Shown: one piece after another, positions 44,992-52,868 of the stretch | Layout: every line of letters begins with the position of its first letter | Position numbering within the stretch: the stretch's first letter is position 1 | DNA from: Ignavibacteria bacterium | Lineage (GTDB): Bacteria; Bacteroidota; Ignavibacteria; Ch128b | Direction of reading: 5' to 3' | Assembly: GCA_013177855.1 (NCBI GenBank) | Contig: JABLYA010000001.1 | Span: 1,411,231 to 1,475,230 of the forward strand | Length of the DNA: 64,000 bases | The notes under the pieces: generated by a model | Database searches by the model: none | What the model saw: the letters and a program-made list of their open reading frames with translations, nothing else | What the model was told of the DNA's origin: nothing | Made by a program: the position numbers and the translations under genes

Positions 44992-46292
44992 TATGTTCCG
45001 CTCAAAAGTTTTAGCTCTTCTTTTAATAGTTGAAGTTTGATTTTTGATTCAATTAAATGAGTTTCAGCTTCAATTTTCTGTCGATTGGCGTCGAGTAAAT
45101 CAACTGTGGCTGCAAGTCCTTCTTTGAATTTATTTTCTGTAATTCTCAGATTTTCAGTTGCATAACCAAGTTCCTTTTTAGTCAGTTCAATTTTTTTCTT
45201 TTCTGTTTGAATTCTATTTATAAGATTTATTCTTTCGTTCTCTGATTTTCTGATCAACTGATTTAGCTGAAATTCCGCCTGTTTAATTTGTGTTTCAATT
45301 TGTTGTGCTTTGTTGAGCGGAATCATCCAGTCCCATAGATTGAATTGCAAAATAAGATTAACATCCCAGGAATATTTCCATTCGTTTTTGACCGGGAAAT
45401 ATTTTGGATTTGGTTTCGCATAATCATAACCAGCATTAAGAAAGAGATTTGGAAATAGAGCACCATAACTTGCTTTCTTCAAGAACTCATTAGCTGAAAT
45501 AAAATTTTTAAGTGCAGAGATATCGGGTTTTTCATGCGGAAGATAACTTTCTATTTCTTCGGATTGAGTTAATTTTTCAATATCAAAATCTGGGTAAATT
45601 CTATTCGATGGATCTAAGTTTAATATCAGACATAAAGCATTGTTGAGATTATTAATCAAATTTTCCTGCTCGTAAAATTTAATTTTTGCCTGTGTGAGAG
45701 CGATATCAATTTTCAAAACATCATTTTCCTGAAGCAAACCATTTTTGGAAAAATTTTCTGCGTTTTTCTTTTGTGTTTCCAGATACTCAATGTTTGTTTC
45801 AATCAATTTCAAAACTTGATATGAGAGATAAAGATTAAAGAAAAGCTCTTTAGCTTTGTATAAAACATCACATTTGATTTGATTTAATTCTTCTTCGCTG
45901 GCAGCAGCAATTTTCTTTTGTGCTTTGATTGAATTTATTTGTCTCAATCCAGTGAATAGTGGGAAATCTAAACTAATCCTTGAATAAAATTGCTCTTCAA
46001 CAGGTTCATAAACTCGAATCTGCGGTGAACCAGGAACGAAAGGCAAATTAATTACAAAAGGGTCGATCTTATTCATCCTTGAGTATCTTCCTGAAAGTTT
46101 TAATTGAGGAAGTGTCCCAAGAAAAATTTCGTTCTCTTTAAGTTTGTTTTGATTAACCTTTTCCTGATATGATTTAATTGTAAGGTTATTTTCAAGTGTG
46201 AGTTTTATCAGCTCATCGTAAGATAATCTAAGTTCTTGAGCGTAAGTAAAGTTCAAAGCGAACAAGACGATGAAAAATATTTTCCCTCTCAT
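44988..46292 (-). CDS. TolC-family outer-membrane efflux protein (ABC operon)
   Basis: A 434-residue outer-membrane channel protein. A signal peptide ends at about residue 18 (Thr-Tyr-Ala). The rest consists of long helical segments with Leu/Gln/Lys/Glu heptads and two tandem halves, as in OEP/TolC proteins; Ala-Thr-Val-Asp-Leu-Leu-Asp-Ala-Asn-Arg near residue 395 is a typical turn motif. It is embedded between the two ATPase genes, with 4-base overlaps on both sides, so all parts of the tripartite pump are made together. Confidence 0.92.
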   Translation of the reverse strand: MRGKIFFIVLFALNFTYAQELRLSYDELIKLTLENNLTIKSYQEKVNQNKLKENEIFLGTLPQLKLSGRYSRMNKIDPFVINLPFVPGSPQIRVYEPVEEQFYSRISLDFPLFTGLRQINSIKAQKKIAAASEEELNQIKCDVLYKAKELFFNLYLSYQVLKLIETNIEYLETQKKNAENFSKNGLLQENDVLKIDIALTQAKIKFYEQENLINNLNNALCLILNLDPSNRIYPDFDIEKLTQSEEIESYLPHEKPDISALKNFISANEFLKKASYGALFPNLFLNAGYDYAKPNPKYFPVKNEWKYSWDVNLILQFNLWDWMIPLNKAQQIETQIKQAEFQLNQLIRKSENERINLINRIQTEKKKIELTKKELGYATENLRITENKFKEGLAATVDLLDANRQKIEAETHLIESKIKLQLLKEELKLLSGTY

Positions 46293-47209
46293 ATTAATTC
46301 CTTCTCCCTGAGTAAATGAATAAAAACATTTTCAATTGTTGGGATTTTTTCTTTGATGTGAAGAACATCAACATTATTCATTTTTAAGAAATTGATGTAT
46401 CTCTCAGGACTTTCTTCCAAAATTAGGTTGATATTATCCCCAAACATTTGAACTTCTGTATCCTTAAACTCTTTCTGGATTAATTGATAAGCTGTTCTAA
46501 CAGGAGAACAAATTATTTCGTAAACTTTTTTGGTGATTGTCTTTTTTAGTTCAGCCGGGTTCTCCAGAGCTAAAATTTTTCCTTTATTAAGCATTGCAAT
46601 TCGATTGCATCGCTCCGTCTCATCAAGATACGGTGTTGAAATTAAGATAGTGATTCCCTGTTTTAGCAATTCAGATAAGATGGTCCAGAAATCTCTGCGC
46701 GAGACAGGATCAACTCCGTTTGTTGGTTCATCAAGAATCAAAATTTCTGGTTGGTGAATAAGAGCAGATGCAAGAGCTGTTTTTTGTTTCATTCCTCCTG
46801 AGAGATGATCAACCAGTCGATTACGAAACTTTGTCAAACGAGTAAACTCAAGCAATTCATCTCTTCTTTTTTGAAAATTTTTTACACCATGAATTCTCGC
46901 AAAGAATTCGATGTTTTCGTCAATTGTTAAATCACCATAGAGAGAAAATTTTTGAGAAAGGTAACCAATTCGTTTGTTGATTTCAGCGCGATTAGCGTCG
47001 GAATTTAAACCGAAGATTAAAATTTCACCTTCGTCTTTTTTTTCAAGACCACATAATATTTTCATTAAGGTAGTTTTACCTGCACCATCGGGACCAACAA
47101 GTCCAAATAGTTCACCTTTATAAATTTCAAAGGTTATGTCGTCTAAAGCGATTAAGTCATTAAATCTTTTTCTAAGATTTTTGCATTGAATAATTTTATC
47201 GCTCGACAT
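46289..47209 (-). CDS. ABC transporter ATP-binding protein (first ATPase)
   Basis: A 306-residue ATPase with Walker A Gly-Pro-Asp-Gly-Ala-Gly-Lys-Thr-Thr, a regular signature Leu-Ser-Gly-Gly-Met-Lys-Gln, Walker B Ile-Leu-Ile-Leu-Asp-Glu-Pro and Thr-Asn-Gly-Val-Asp-Pro. The expected switch histidine position reads Ser-Thr-Pro-Tyr-Leu-Asp-Glu, so it is a proline here: this ATPase may be catalytically weak and paired with the second, which keeps its histidine but has the odd signature. Such asymmetric pairing is known in fused two-ATPase exporters. It lies 42 bases after the adaptor gene. Confidence 0.93.
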   Translation of the reverse strand: MSSDKIIQCKNLRKRFNDLIALDDITFEIYKGELFGLVGPDGAGKTTLMKILCGLEKKDEGEILIFGLNSDANRAEINKRIGYLSQKFSLYGDLTIDENIEFFARIHGVKNFQKRRDELLEFTRLTKFRNRLVDHLSGGMKQKTALASALIHQPEILILDEPTNGVDPVSRRDFWTILSELLKQGITILISTPYLDETERCNRIAMLNKGKILALENPAELKKTITKKVYEIICSPVRTAYQLIQKEFKDTEVQMFGDNINLILEESPERYINFLKMNNVDVLHIKEKIPTIENVFIHLLREKELI

Positions 47210-47251
47210 AATCTTTAAGGGAATTGGTTTGATCTTTGTCCTTTATCAAAA

Positions 47252-48220
47252 TTACTTCAGATTAATAAGCACATCACAGAGCATTCCATCTTTAAGCAAA
47301 TGTTCTGGATTTTCAATTTTAATTTTTACTGCATAAACTAATTTCACTCTTTCATCTTTTGTCTGAATGTTTTTTGGAGTGAATTCAGCTTCGTTTGATA
47401 TGAAAACTATTTTCCCTTTGAATGTTTTATCGGGGAACGCATCAGGTTTTATTTCGACCTCATCTCCTATTTTAATTTTTCCAAGATTTAATTCATTGAC
47501 ATAAACTTTTACAAATACCTCATCGAGATTAATAATTTTGGTAATCAATGAGCCGGAAGTAACAAGTTCACCTTCGTCGTAGTTTATTAAAGACACATAA
47601 CCATTTGCCGGTGAAATTACAGCCGCATCGCTTAATTTTTTCTCGAGTAATTCTACATTAGCTTTTGCTGCATCAACCAGTGCTTTGGCAGCATCAATTT
47701 CTGATTTTAAAGGTCCTCTCTCCGCCTTCTGTAAATTTTCTCTTGCCGATTTTAATTGAGCTTCTGATATTTCTAATCTCAGTTTTGCATCATCAAAAAC
47801 TTTTTGAGATACACTTTGACTTTCGAATAGGTTTTTAATTCTTTCGAAATCTTTTTTTGCATTTTCAAAATTTACCTCAGCCTGACGAACCACTTCGCGC
47901 AATTGAGCCTTGTCTTCGATTCTGACTCCCTGCAAAATTGTTTGATACTTTGCTAGTGCAGAATTGTAATTAGCAACTGCTTGGTTGTATTGTAATAGAA
48001 TCTCCTTAGGATCTATTAAAAATAAAGTATCTCCTTTTTTAACCTCTTCACCTTCTTTCACAAAAATTTTCTGTAAATCACCTGTGACTTTAGCTCGAAC
48101 TTCAATATTTGTCGCTTCTATTGAGCTCGATGTTTCTATTAAATTTTTCTTATTTGAATTGCAACCAGCGAGAATAAAGCAGCTAATCAGAAGGAATAGA
48201 ATAATTTTCTTCATTTTCAA
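47252..48220 (-). CDS. HlyD/EmrA-type periplasmic adaptor lipoprotein (ABC operon)
   Basis: A 322-residue membrane-fusion protein. The N terminus has a lipoprotein signal (Phe-Ile-Leu-Ala-Gly-Cys20), so it is probably anchored in the inner membrane. It contains a biotinyl-lipoyl-like half motif (Val-Lys-Glu-Gly-Glu-Glu-Val-Lys-Lys-Gly-Asp-Thr-Leu) near residue 55, a long coiled-coil hairpin at about residues 75-195, a second lipoyl half with Asn-Tyr-Asp-Glu-Gly-Glu, and beta-barrel domains. It links permease and TolC across the periplasm. The start overlaps the tetR stop by 4 bases. Confidence 0.92.
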   Translation of the reverse strand: MKMKKIILFLLISCFILAGCNSNKKNLIETSSSIEATNIEVRAKVTGDLQKIFVKEGEEVKKGDTLFLIDPKEILLQYNQAVANYNSALAKYQTILQGVRIEDKAQLREVVRQAEVNFENAKKDFERIKNLFESQSVSQKVFDDAKLRLEISEAQLKSARENLQKAERGPLKSEIDAAKALVDAAKANVELLEKKLSDAAVISPANGYVSLINYDEGELVTSGSLITKIINLDEVFVKVYVNELNLGKIKIGDEVEIKPDAFPDKTFKGKIVFISNEAEFTPKNIQTKDERVKLVYAVKIKIENPEHLLKDGMLCDVLINLK

Positions 48221-48837
48221 TTTCCCTTTTTCTGTTTTTTGTAAAGTTTCTTTCCTTCATTAGTTAAAACTCCATTCAAAAGAATTTCAAATGTTTCGTT
48301 GAGAGCTTCGTCTCTGGAAATAGGGCTCGTGATTAAGAATTCAGGATTTAAAACATTTCGAACAGCTCCATAAAATATTCTAAAAACGATATCAGGATTA
48401 ACATCGTTGAACAGACCTTCCTTTTTTCCTGCTTCAATTGTTTGATAGACAATTTTTTCAAGATTTTCTTTCCTGAATTTTTCAATGTAATTCCAGAGTT
48501 TTGGTTTATGTTTTTGAATATCATCTACATAACGAAGGCTGAATTGTCTAATTGAATTTTGGATTAAGTTCAATACATTAAGTAATTTCTCAATTGAATT
48601 CTTATCGGATTTCATTATTTCAATAATTGAATCAGTTACCTCGCCGGTGAATTTTTTAACTACGCTTGTCAATAAATCATCCTTTGATTTGAAGTGTTTA
48701 TAAATCGTTTTCTTGCTTATATGATATTCCCTTGCAATTTCATCAATGGAAGTTTTAAAAAATCCATCTGTAAAAAATTTATGGCGGGCTATTTCTAAAA
48801 TTTTTTCTCGGGATATGGAATTATCATTTTTTCTCAT
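48217..48837 (-). CDS. TetR/AcrR family regulator of the ABC efflux operon
   Basis: A 206-residue DNA-binding repressor. The N-terminal helix-turn-helix is seen as Ser-Ile-Asp-Glu-Ile-Ala-Arg-Glu-Tyr-His-Ile-Ser-Lys-Lys-Thr-Ile-Tyr-Lys-His-Phe (residues 27-46), followed by Lys-Ser-Lys-Asp-Asp-Leu-Leu. The C-terminal two thirds is the helical ligand-binding domain, which has no close match. It is the first gene of the operon and probably represses its own promoter until a pump substrate binds. Confidence 0.93.
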   Translation of the reverse strand: MRKNDNSISREKILEIARHKFFTDGFFKTSIDEIAREYHISKKTIYKHFKSKDDLLTSVVKKFTGEVTDSIIEIMKSDKNSIEKLLNVLNLIQNSIRQFSLRYVDDIQKHKPKLWNYIEKFRKENLEKIVYQTIEAGKKEGLFNDVNPDIVFRIFYGAVRNVLNPEFLITSPISRDEALNETFEILLNGVLTNEGKKLYKKQKKGN

Positions 48838-48864
48838 AAGAAACTATAATTGTTTTTTTCGTTT

Positions 48865-48896
48865 CCAATATATCTAAAATGAAATTCAAGTTCAAA
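48865..48896 (-). promoter_or_regulatory. Promoter of the tetR-ABC efflux operon
   Basis: On the minus strand TTTG (48893-48896) is followed by 20 bases and TATATTGG (48865-48872), one mismatch from the TAnnTTTG consensus. It lies 28 bases before the tetR start. GAAAC (48840-48844) and GTTTC (48861-48865) form a loose inverted repeat between box and start, a possible but weak operator. Confidence 0.6.
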
Positions 48897-49098
48897 AGTG
48901 AGGCTTGAAAGTTAAGGTGATATGGAAGGATAAAAATTAAGTAATATTGAACAAATCCTAGACTAAATAGATAAAGAACTAAAAATTAATTACAAAGCTC
49001 AGTTAACAGTGCAAAGGGAATAGATTTAAGCAAACAAAAATTATAATGTTTAATGAGATAAGAGTTATAAAATTTTATTGATAGAATAAATTAATTCG

Positions 49099-49130
49099 CT
49101 TGTAAAATATGACAAATTTTGTCATATTTG
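49099..49130 (+). promoter_or_regulatory. Palindromic operator over the promoter of the Rrf2-cydAB operon
   Basis: AAATATGACAA (49105-49115), ATT, then TTGTCATATTT (49119-49129) is a perfect 11-3-11 inverted repeat. It fills the space between CTTG (49099-49102) and CATATTTG (49123-49130), which lie 20 bases apart as imperfect -33 and -7 elements. A protein bound there would block RNA polymerase. Its place 25 bases before the Rrf2 gene suggests the Rrf2 protein itself as ligand. Confidence 0.75.
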
Positions 49131-49154
49131 AATTGAAAGATTCAGTAGTTAGAA

Positions 49155-49598
49155 ATGCAATTGACTTTAGCTGGTGAATATGCAATTCGAACAATGATCC
49201 ATCTCGCCGAGAACGAGGATAAAGAAATTATAACAATCAAAGAAATTGCAGAGCTTCAAAATATTCCTGAAAAATTCCTTCGCAAAATTATTCCCCAATT
49301 ATGCAGTGCTGGTTTGATTAAATCTTATAAAGGTATAAATGGTGGAATTTCATTTGCAAAAAATCCTAATGAAATTACGCCATACGATATTATTCAAGCT
49401 GTTGAAGGTCCTCTAGCTTTAAATAAATGTTTAATCGACAAAGAATTTTGTTCAAATACAAGATGGTGTTCGGTTCATACATTATGGTGCGATTTGCTTG
49501 CATTGATGAGGGAGAGACTTTCAAGTAAATCTATCAAAGAGCTTGCATTAGAATCAATGAGACGACGTAATTTGCTTAAACAAAAAATCAACAATTAA
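49155..49598 (+). CDS. Rrf2-family iron-sulfur transcriptional regulator
   Basis: A 147-residue winged-helix regulator. The start Leu-Thr-Leu-Ala-Gly-Glu-Tyr-Ala-Ile-Arg-Thr-Met-Ile-His-Leu-Ala and the recognition helix Ile-Pro-Glu-Lys-Phe-Leu-Arg-Lys-Ile-Ile are typical. Three cysteines, Cys92, Cys99 and Cys105 (spacing 6 and 5), sit where IscR/NsrR-type proteins bind a cluster; Cys112 is additional. It probably senses oxygen, nitric oxide or iron-sulfur status. It is 12 bases upstream of cydA and transcribed with it, so cytochrome bd is its likely target. Confidence 0.92.
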   Translation: MQLTLAGEYAIRTMIHLAENEDKEIITIKEIAELQNIPEKFLRKIIPQLCSAGLIKSYKGINGGISFAKNPNEITPYDIIQAVEGPLALNKCLIDKEFCSNTRWCSVHTLWCDLLALMRERLSSKSIKELALESMRRRNLLKQKINN

Positions 49599-49610
49599 AA
49601 GGGAGGATTT

Positions 49611-50945
49611 ATGGATCCATTGCTTCTTGCACGTCTTCAATTCGCTCTCACAGTTGGTTTCCACTTCTTATTTCCACCGCTTACAATTGGACTTGCCTGG
49701 ATGCTTGTAATTATCGAAGCAATTGGGTGGAAAAAGAAAGACGAAATTTATGCAAAGATTGGAAAGTTTTTTGGGAAAGTGCTTGGTTTAATCTTCGCAG
49801 TAGGAGTTGCAAGTGGTATTGTGATGGAATTTCAATTTGGTACGAACTGGTCAGAATATTCAAAATTTGTTGGTGATGTTTTTGGTGCACCTCTTGCAGC
49901 TGAAGGTGTCTTCGCGTTTTTCCTTGAATCGACATTTCTTGGTTTGTATATCTTTGGCAGGGAAAGAGTATCGAAAGGAGTTCACTGGTTTTCAATTCTA
50001 ATGGTTGCTGTCGGTTCAACAATCTCTGCGTTCTGGATTTTAGTTGCTAATTCCTGGCAGCAAACACCTGCGGGTTATGTAATTCAGAACAATAGAGCTG
50101 AACTTGTTGATTTCTGGGCTGCTGTATTTAATCCTTCAACATTGCCAAGATTTTTCCACACTTTTACAGCTTCATTAATTAGTGGTGCGTTTTTAATGAC
50201 GGGAGTTGCAGCTTACTGGCTAATTAGAAATAAATCAGTTGATGTTGCAAAGAAAGCCATTTCTTTCTCCGTTGTTTTTGGATTGATTGTTTCGTTACTT
50301 GAATTGTTCCCATTTGGTCATGAACACGCAAAACAAGTTGCACAAACTCAACCGGAGAAGTTTGCTGCAATTCAAGGTTTATATAAAACTCAGGAAGGTG
50401 CACCGCTTGCAATATTTGCAATTCCTGGGACAAAACCACCTAAACTTTATTTCCCTGTTGAAATTCCAGGACTTTTAAGCTGGTTAGCTTTTGGTGATAT
50501 TAATGCGGAGATAAAAGGAATAAATGAATTTCCGCCAGATGAAATTCCACCTTTGTGGATAACATTCGTTTCTTATCATAATATGGTAGTGCTTGGGTTG
50601 TATTTTATATTTATTACAGCTCTTTCTGCATATTTCTTGAGAAAGAAAAAGTTATTCGAGAAAAAAGGATTGCTGAAAATTTTAATGTGGTCGACTCCAT
50701 TACCATTAATCGCATGTCAACTCGGTTGGATTTCAGCTGAGGTTGGAAGACAACCATGGATTGTTTATAAATTGATGAAAACGAAGGACGCTGTCTCTGT
50801 AACGGTTGGTGCCGGTGAATTGCTTTTCTCTATTATAATTTTTGTTCTGATTTATATCTTGTTGCTTTCCATCTTTCTTTCATTACTATTCAGATGGGTT
50901 AAAAAAGGCGCAGAGGCAACAACTACACAGGAGGTTTTACAATGA
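49611..50945 (+). CDS. cydA: Cytochrome bd ubiquinol/menaquinol oxidase subunit I
   Basis: A 444-residue inner-membrane subunit with about nine helices, carrying haems b558, b595 and d. The N-terminal Leu-Ala-Arg-Leu-Gln-Phe-Ala, then Gly-Phe-His18-Phe-Leu-Phe-Pro-Pro (a haem-ligand helix), and Gly-Trp-Ile-Ser-Ala-Glu-Val-Gly-Arg-Gln-Pro-Trp near residue 367 are hallmarks. The quinol-binding loop is of the short type, not the long E. coli type. The enzyme has high oxygen affinity and resists NO and peroxide. A GGGAGG site precedes the start, and cydB overlaps the stop by 4 bases. Confidence 0.97.
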   Translation: MDPLLLARLQFALTVGFHFLFPPLTIGLAWMLVIIEAIGWKKKDEIYAKIGKFFGKVLGLIFAVGVASGIVMEFQFGTNWSEYSKFVGDVFGAPLAAEGVFAFFLESTFLGLYIFGRERVSKGVHWFSILMVAVGSTISAFWILVANSWQQTPAGYVIQNNRAELVDFWAAVFNPSTLPRFFHTFTASLISGAFLMTGVAAYWLIRNKSVDVAKKAISFSVVFGLIVSLLELFPFGHEHAKQVAQTQPEKFAAIQGLYKTQEGAPLAIFAIPGTKPPKLYFPVEIPGLLSWLAFGDINAEIKGINEFPPDEIPPLWITFVSYHNMVVLGLYFIFITALSAYFLRKKKLFEKKGLLKILMWSTPLPLIACQLGWISAEVGRQPWIVYKLMKTKDAVSVTVGAGELLFSIIIFVLIYILLLSIFLSLLFRWVKKGAEATTTQEVLQ

Positions 50946-51973
50946 TAGATCTTAACACTATCTGGTTTCTTTTAGTTGGTATCTTAATTATTGGTTACGC
51001 AATACTTGATGGATTTGACCTTGGTGTTGGAGTGATTCAACTCTTCACCAAAGATGAAAGAGAAAGAAAAGTTAACATAAATGCAGTTGGACCGGTATGG
51101 GATGGAAATGAAGTATGGTTACTAACTGGCGGCGGTGCTTTGTTTGCTGCATTTCCTATTGTTTATGCGACAGTTTTTAGTGGATTTTATCTGGCATTTA
51201 TGCTTCTCCTTTTCTTTTTAATCTTTAGAGCAGTTTCATTTGAATTTAGAAAATTTTCAGAAACACCAGAAGCGAAGAAGAAATGGGACTTAGCATTTGC
51301 GCTTGGAAGTACTGTCCCTGCACTCTTATATGGCGTTGCTATTGGAAATATAATGAAAGGTTTACCAATTGAATTTGTGGATGGCAAAATTGTCTCTCAC
51401 ATTACCTTTCTTGGATTATTGAATCCCTATGCAATTTTAATCGGATTGACTGGATTTGCGATGTTTGTGATGCAGGGTGCAACTTATATGACAATGAAAA
51501 CAGATGGAGCTCACCTTGAAAAAATGATTAAATGGGCAAATGGTGCTTACATTGCATTTGTATCTCTTTATGTTATTTCAACAATTGTAACTTTATTTGT
51601 TGCTTCTTATTTATTTGAAGGAATAATGAAGAACGTATTATTCTGGATTGTGTTTTTGGTTTTGCTTGCCGGATTTGTTTATTATCCCATTGCGCTGAAA
51701 GGTCGTAAATTTGGCTGGGCATTTGTCTCTTCATCTGTAATAATTGCAGCCGTAATTGGTTTATTAGCTTTAAGTCTTTATCCAAAACTAGTTCCATCAA
51801 ATATTGATCTGGCAAATTATAGCTTGACTATTTATAATGCCTCATCTTCACAATATACTTTAAAGACAATGTTAATTATAGCTTTGATTGGTATGCCTGT
51901 GGTTATTGCTTATACAATTTTTATTTATAGGGTATTTCGAGGGAAGGTTATTTTATCCAAAGATAGTTATTAA
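50942..51973 (+). CDS. cydB: Cytochrome bd oxidase subunit II
   Basis: A 343-residue inner-membrane partner of CydA. The start Leu-Asn-Thr-Ile-Trp-Phe-Leu-Leu-Val-Gly, then Tyr-Ala-Ile-Leu-Asp-Gly-Phe-Asp-Leu-Gly-Val-Gly, and Gly-Pro-Val-Trp-Asp-Gly-Asn-Glu-Val-Trp-Leu-Leu are highly conserved CydB motifs. Eight or nine hydrophobic helices follow. GGAGG stands before the start inside the cydA end. No small CydX-like gene was found between cydB and the terminator. It is the last gene of the operon. Confidence 0.97.
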   Translation: MIDLNTIWFLLVGILIIGYAILDGFDLGVGVIQLFTKDERERKVNINAVGPVWDGNEVWLLTGGGALFAAFPIVYATVFSGFYLAFMLLLFFLIFRAVSFEFRKFSETPEAKKKWDLAFALGSTVPALLYGVAIGNIMKGLPIEFVDGKIVSHITFLGLLNPYAILIGLTGFAMFVMQGATYMTMKTDGAHLEKMIKWANGAYIAFVSLYVISTIVTLFVASYLFEGIMKNVLFWIVFLVLLAGFVYYPIALKGRKFGWAFVSSSVIIAAVIGLLALSLYPKLVPSNIDLANYSLTIYNASSSQYTLKTMLIIALIGMPVVIAYTIFIYRVFRGKVILSKDSY

Positions 51974-51980
51974 TAAAATC

Positions 51981-52036
51981 AGGCTGAACGAAGGCTCTTT
52001 TTACCAGGAGGAATTTTCTTCGTTCAGCCTTTTTGC
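51981..52036 (+). terminator. Rho-independent terminator after cydB
   Basis: AGGCTGAACGAA (51981-51992) pairs perfectly with TTCGTTCAGCCT (52019-52030), followed by TTTTG. The 26-base loop is longer than usual and contains an AGGAGGAA sequence, so a small structured element in the loop cannot be excluded. Confidence 0.8.
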
Positions 52037-52074
52037 TCAGTATCTTTTTAAATGACTCAAAATAAACTCGTAAA

Positions 52075-52098
52075 TAGGTTAATCGAAACCTAGTTTTG
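52075..52098 (+). promoter_or_regulatory. Promoter with overlapping inverted repeat upstream of the peroxiredoxin gene
   Basis: TAGTTTTG at 52091-52098 matches the TAnnTTTG box exactly; no good TTTG element is seen 20 bases before it. TAGGTT (52075-52080), six bases, and AACCTA (52087-52092) form a perfect inverted repeat whose right arm overlaps the box, which suggests an operator for a redox or peroxide-responsive factor. The nature of the factor is unknown. Confidence 0.5.
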
Positions 52099-52135
52099 TT
52101 TGTGGCATCTAACCTGAAAAATTATGGAGGATACA

Positions 52136-52789
52136 ATGACTAACGAAACAAGAACTGGAATTCCTTTGTTAGGAGAAAAAATTCCATCTCTTGAAGTTCA
52201 AACAACTCACGGTATGAAAAGGATACCAGAAGACTATAAAGGTAAATGGATCGTTCTTTTTAGTCATCCCGCTGATTTTACACCAGTTTGTACAACAGAA
52301 TTTGTTGCTTTTGCAAAGAGAAATGAAGAATTCAAAAAATTAAATGCCGAATTGATTGGTTTATCTATCGATCAAGTATTTTCTCACATCAAGTGGGTAG
52401 AATGGATCAAAGAAAAATTAGGAATTGAGATTCCATTCCCAATTATTGCAGATGATATGGGTAATGTTGCAAAAGCGCTTGGAATGGTTCATCCTGGAAA
52501 AGGAACGAATACAGTTCGCGCTGTCTTTGTAATTGATCCAACTGGAACCATACGATTGATGATTTATTATCCTCAGGAAATAGGAAGACAAATTGATGAA
52601 GTACTTCGTGCATTGAAGGCATTACAAATTTCAGACGCTAATAAAGTTGCAATGCCTGAGAACTGGCCCAATAATGAACTTATCAAAGATAAAGTTATTA
52701 TTCCGCCACCAAAGGATGTTGTTGAAGCCGAGAAGAGAAAATCCTGGGAAGGTTTCGATTGGTGGTTCACTTACAAGTCCCTTCAATAA
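52136..52789 (+). CDS. 1-Cys peroxiredoxin (Prx6-like)
   Basis: A 217-residue thiol peroxidase that reduces hydrogen peroxide and alkyl hydroperoxides. The active-site motif Asp-Phe-Thr-Pro-Val-Cys52-Thr-Thr-Glu is the peroxidatic cysteine. No second cysteine remains in the C-terminal region, so it is a 1-Cys type; the long C-terminal part (beyond Asn-Trp-Pro-Asn-Asn) fits the Prx6 class. The ATG at 52136 is preferred because GGAGG ends 5 bases before it; an ATG four codons upstream overlaps that site. It lies downstream of cydAB with its own promoter and terminator. Confidence 0.92.
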   Translation: MTNETRTGIPLLGEKIPSLEVQTTHGMKRIPEDYKGKWIVLFSHPADFTPVCTTEFVAFAKRNEEFKKLNAELIGLSIDQVFSHIKWVEWIKEKLGIEIPFPIIADDMGNVAKALGMVHPGKGTNTVRAVFVIDPTGTIRLMIYYPQEIGRQIDEVLRALKALQISDANKVAMPENWPNNELIKDKVIIPPPKDVVEAEKRKSWEGFDWWFTYKSLQ

Positions 52790-52801
52790 GTTGTATTTGT
52801 A

Positions 52802-52835
52802 AAGGGAAGACGAAAGTCTTCCCTTTTTTATTTTC
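52802..52835 (+). terminator. Rho-independent terminator of the peroxiredoxin gene
   Basis: AAGGGAAGAC (52802-52811), a GAAA tetraloop, and GTCTTCCCTT (52816-52825), followed by TTTTATTTT: a perfect 10-bp stem with a T tract, 12 bases after the stop. Confidence 0.92.
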
Positions 52836-52868
52836 TAAATTTTTATTTTAAACCAAAAAGATTTATTA

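Noticed and set aside
48840-48865. GAAAC...GTTTC inverted repeat in front of tetR as TetR operator
   Set aside because: The arms are only 5 bases and 16 bases apart, too weak to call as a site on its own.
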